DNA of 20,729 nucleotides from Elysia marginata. Lineage: Eukaryota; Mollusca; Gastropoda; Plakobranchidae. The notes under the pieces were generated by a model. The model searched no databases and was not told where the DNA came from. It saw only the letters and a list, made by a program, of their open reading frames with translations. Location of the stretch: contig BMAT01002961.1 in NCBI GenBank assembly GCA_019649035.1, positions 39,618 through 60,346 of the forward strand, given 5' to 3'. Positions 18,166 through 20,729 of the stretch are shown here, piece after piece; positions within the stretch are counted from its first letter, which is position 1; the number at the start of each line of letters is the position of its first letter. The position numbers and the translations under genes were made by a program.

Positions 18166-20240
18166 TCTCTCTCATTGGCTCCATCTACAGTACAATACAT
18201 TATGCAAAGCTTTCAACAAAAACACCGACACCACTCCAGTTCAGCTACTAAACGAATTGTGTTGATCGTACTGACAAGGTCGTCTCCAAATTAAGTGCTT
18301 TCTGAGAGTTTTAAATCCCATGGAGATGGATCGCTTAAATTCTGTGAATCACAAACAATACTTTGATAAAAGGATCTGTGATTTTCACACCAGGTTGATT
18401 TTCTTATCCAGCGTATCAAACAGATCCCGCTTCACAGCATTGATACCCGCATCTAACATGCTGAATACACACAAAATTAAGGACGGACATTTACATAATA
18501 CTAAGTGATTGAAGGCTAAACTTTAGAATAAACACAACATATAAACATTCTCATGACAAACAGATTTGATATATCCAGGTAAAAATCTCGGTGTTTATAC
18601 CTGCGCTTGGGATGTATAAGAAAGCTTGAAAATCAAACAAGGTCGCATTTTGTGAAAATTTCATAATTTCTGCCGTTTGCTTTGCTCTTAGGGTGACCGC
18701 ATGGGGATTATAAGCTTTGGAGTTTGAAAAATGTTAAGTTTGGATCGCTGACGGAACTTTCTCAAAAGTGGTGAAAAATTCCGCAGGTAAGAGCTTAAGC
18801 CTATACAGTATAGGTCTTAGAATAGACAATCAAAATTTTGAAAAATAAAGTTATGTTTTATACACGCGGAATAAAGATTTAGTCTACAAAAACTTTTTTT
18901 CATGTGGAATTCATATGAATAACATGCAATTTTAGCGCTCTTTCTTATTTCCTCTAGTTTCTCGTTTTCACATTGAAAACAGTGTTTACAAGTGTAAGTC
19001 GTGAAAGGTTCAGATTGGTTTGTGAATGTTTTAGTTACGAGTGTGTAGCAGCTTCATCTAGTCTGATGGATGTTTCTCGCGCCAATCTATGTCCGTTTCG
19101 TACTAGAACCTACTCTCAAGTCTAGTTCAACTCACAAGTTGGTTACATTACGAGTTCTCTCTATCTCGTATCGACAGTAAAAATAAGCTGACTATATGAA
19201 GCATATTGGTTGCTTTTAAACAACCTATCTCTATATTTGTTTCGTATCACAAAAACCTAATTTATGAAGTTTGTTTTTATGAAGAAAGTTAGCAGTTTGC
19301 AATTTGTAATTAACCTGACAAGCGATAGACTGGATATCGACTGTTATCGCAGGTACAAGAGACGAATTGTAGTTTTGTCGTATGTTCATGAAGGTTTTTC
19401 TGATTTTTCCTAAACATTCATTTGCTATGATATCTGTAATGTTTTCCTCTTAATAATCCCTAATATTAGGACAAAATCAGTCAACCCTAGGCAGTTTACA
19501 CACAAGCCCATCAGCCGAAATACGTGAAAATTTCATCTCTAAGAGTTGACAGCCCTCTTCAAGCAAAGCTCTTTAGTATTATTATAAACCAAATAGTGTG
19601 AGAGGCTGTATGAAATATATGACTATTTACGCAGTTTGGGTATAAATACAAATATTGGAATCAGCTATGCGCTATCATCAATTAGTAAAGGCAAGCACCT
19701 TTACATCCATTTTCACTTTAAGGCTTGTTTAAATCCTTATATCATTCCATCAATAACTATGCAGTTTCAAATTTTTTGGAGTTTTTTTTTTTTGTTTTCT
19801 TCTTTTTTTAAGCTGCGCCAATACAAAAGCCAAAACTGCCTTCAATATAGAAAAACATGGTTTATATAAAAAAATCTGTATAGAAGCAAAATTTGTTTTA
19901 TATAATTTTAATACCAATTTTATCGTCATTTTAATTCACGTAAATTTCTGTGTGTCGTTTCAAAACTTTGCGTCGTCTAAAATTAATCATTAGGTGCCAA
20001 AAAGGAAAAAAAACCTTTCCACCCTTTTTACATCGTAGCAAACTCATCAGGGAGTGTGCCAGTTATGTGCAAAAGTGGATTCAATTGTTTGAGGAAAACA
20101 GAAAAGAAGCAAAACATGAATTTTCTTGTCGTTGTATGGCTTTTTATTTTTTTTTGCAGATTTAATTGTTATTGAAAATAAAGATAAGTATTTCAGAGGT
20201 AGAAGGCCAACAATGTACAACAACAATGATTATCATTTTT

Positions 20241-20288
20241 ATAATGATAGTAATAATAGTAATAATAATAGTAATAATAATATTAATA

Positions 20289-20341
<53 letters not shown>

Positions 20342-20350
20342 GATAATATC
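20241..20350. repeat. (AAT)n microsatellite
   Basis: About 110 bp of AAT/TAA repeats begins with AGT- and GAT-type interruptions and becomes pure from about 20293 to 20340 (16 triplets). It produces long false Asn and Ile runs in open frames on both strands. It lies about 120 bp before the right-hand minisatellite. Confidence 0.95.
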
Positions 20351-20472
20351 TCGTAATAAAAACGATGATGAAAACAATAATACGAATTTTTTCCTTTCTT
20401 TTATATTGATGCACTTTATTAACCCTTTCGAAAAAAAAATTTGTTTGGTTACTTAATTGACAACATTTACAA

Positions 20473-20729
20473 TGTCAACAGAGTTTCTAATTGATGTTAA
20501 CAACAGTAACGATGTCAACCGAGTTTCTAATTGATGTTAACAACAGTAACGATATCAACAGAGTTTCTAATTGATGTTAACAACAGTAACGATATCAACA
20601 GAGTTTCTAATTGATGTTAACAGCAGTAACGATATCAACAGAATTTCTAATTGATGTTAACAACAGTAATGATATCAACAGAGTTTTCAATTGATGTTAA
20701 CAACAGTAACGATATCAACAGAGTTTTTA
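20473..20729. repeat. Homogeneous 40-bp minisatellite array, right end
   Basis: The marker GAGTTTCTAA or its variants recurs at 20481, 20521, 20561, 20601, 20641, 20681 and 20721, an exact 40-bp period with no indels and about 6.4 copies. Each unit holds TTGATGTTAACA, GTAACGATATCAACAG and the marker. Only a few substitutions separate copies. The unit is the same as in the array at base 1, in the same orientation. The array is open at the window end. Confidence 0.95.

Larger units (their letters stand above)
17041..20240. other. Intergenic, no gene recognised
   Basis: This AT-rich stretch has only small chance frames (17398-17668 on both strands, 18320-18508, 19636-19869, 19950-20165). It contains a TTTG microsatellite at 18133-18165 and a GC-richer island at about 17815-18130. 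T-rich and A-rich runs occur at 19782-19810 and near 20005. No splice-flanked conserved exon was seen on either strand. Confidence 0.45.

Noticed and set aside
20126-20456. Asn- or Ile-rich open frames on both strands
   Set aside because: They are translations of the AAT microsatellite.

Overview
The window reads as AT-rich metazoan nuclear DNA: long non-coding stretches, spliced exons with GT-AG and one probable GC-AG intron, a tRNA-derived SINE, a mariner element, a possible Gypsy-type remnant, microsatellites and minisatellites. Nothing is prokaryotic. The repeat style and the divergence of the one gene from vertebrates suggest an invertebrate, perhaps a mollusc or other lophotrochozoan. 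That placement is a guess.

One protein-coding gene is visible, on the + strand: the 3' part of a homologue of CBARP/BARP, the voltage-gated calcium channel beta-subunit anchoring and regulatory protein. Three exons can be joined (648-709, 2443-2647, 3532-7279). Phases agree at both junctions, and they give about 1,337 residues of cytosolic, mostly disordered protein. Six short blocks occur in the same order as in vertebrate CBARP as I remember it: RRVSF, GRRY..EGDFHH, LWxLRAxLE, DSGYxSxE, RDYSIDEKT followed by FxEFxRxD, and H(S/T)DPG. The GRRY/EGDFHH block is created only by splicing exon 2 to exon 3. Exons for the extracellular N-terminus and the transmembrane helix must lie upstream of base 1. 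The last exon encodes about 1,248 residues alone, much more than the roughly 700-residue vertebrate protein.

Layout: 1-250, diverged 40-bp minisatellite; 251-3531, introns and two small exons; 3532-7279, giant terminal coding exon; 7280 to about 9520, probable 3' UTR with a G-rich tract and a Pumilio-like site; 9873-10147, SINE with a perfect 12-bp target duplication; 11041-11118, second tRNA-like sequence; 11343-11556, diverged 55-bp tandem repeat; 14500-15890, mariner with 24-bp perfect terminal inverted repeats and a broken minus-strand transposase; about 16060-16480, possible minus-strand Gypsy integrase remnant; 16560-17040, short unrecognised open frames; 17041-20240, no recognised gene; 20240-20350, AAT microsatellite; 20473-20729, a homogeneous array of the same 40-bp minisatellite seen at base 1, in the same orientation.

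The most interesting content is the invertebrate CBARP: conserved putative channel-binding and phosphodegron motifs sit inside a large lineage-specific disordered tail with its own repeated proline motifs, a Cys/His cluster and a PDZ-ligand-like C-terminus. Protein comparisons are from memory, since no search could be run.
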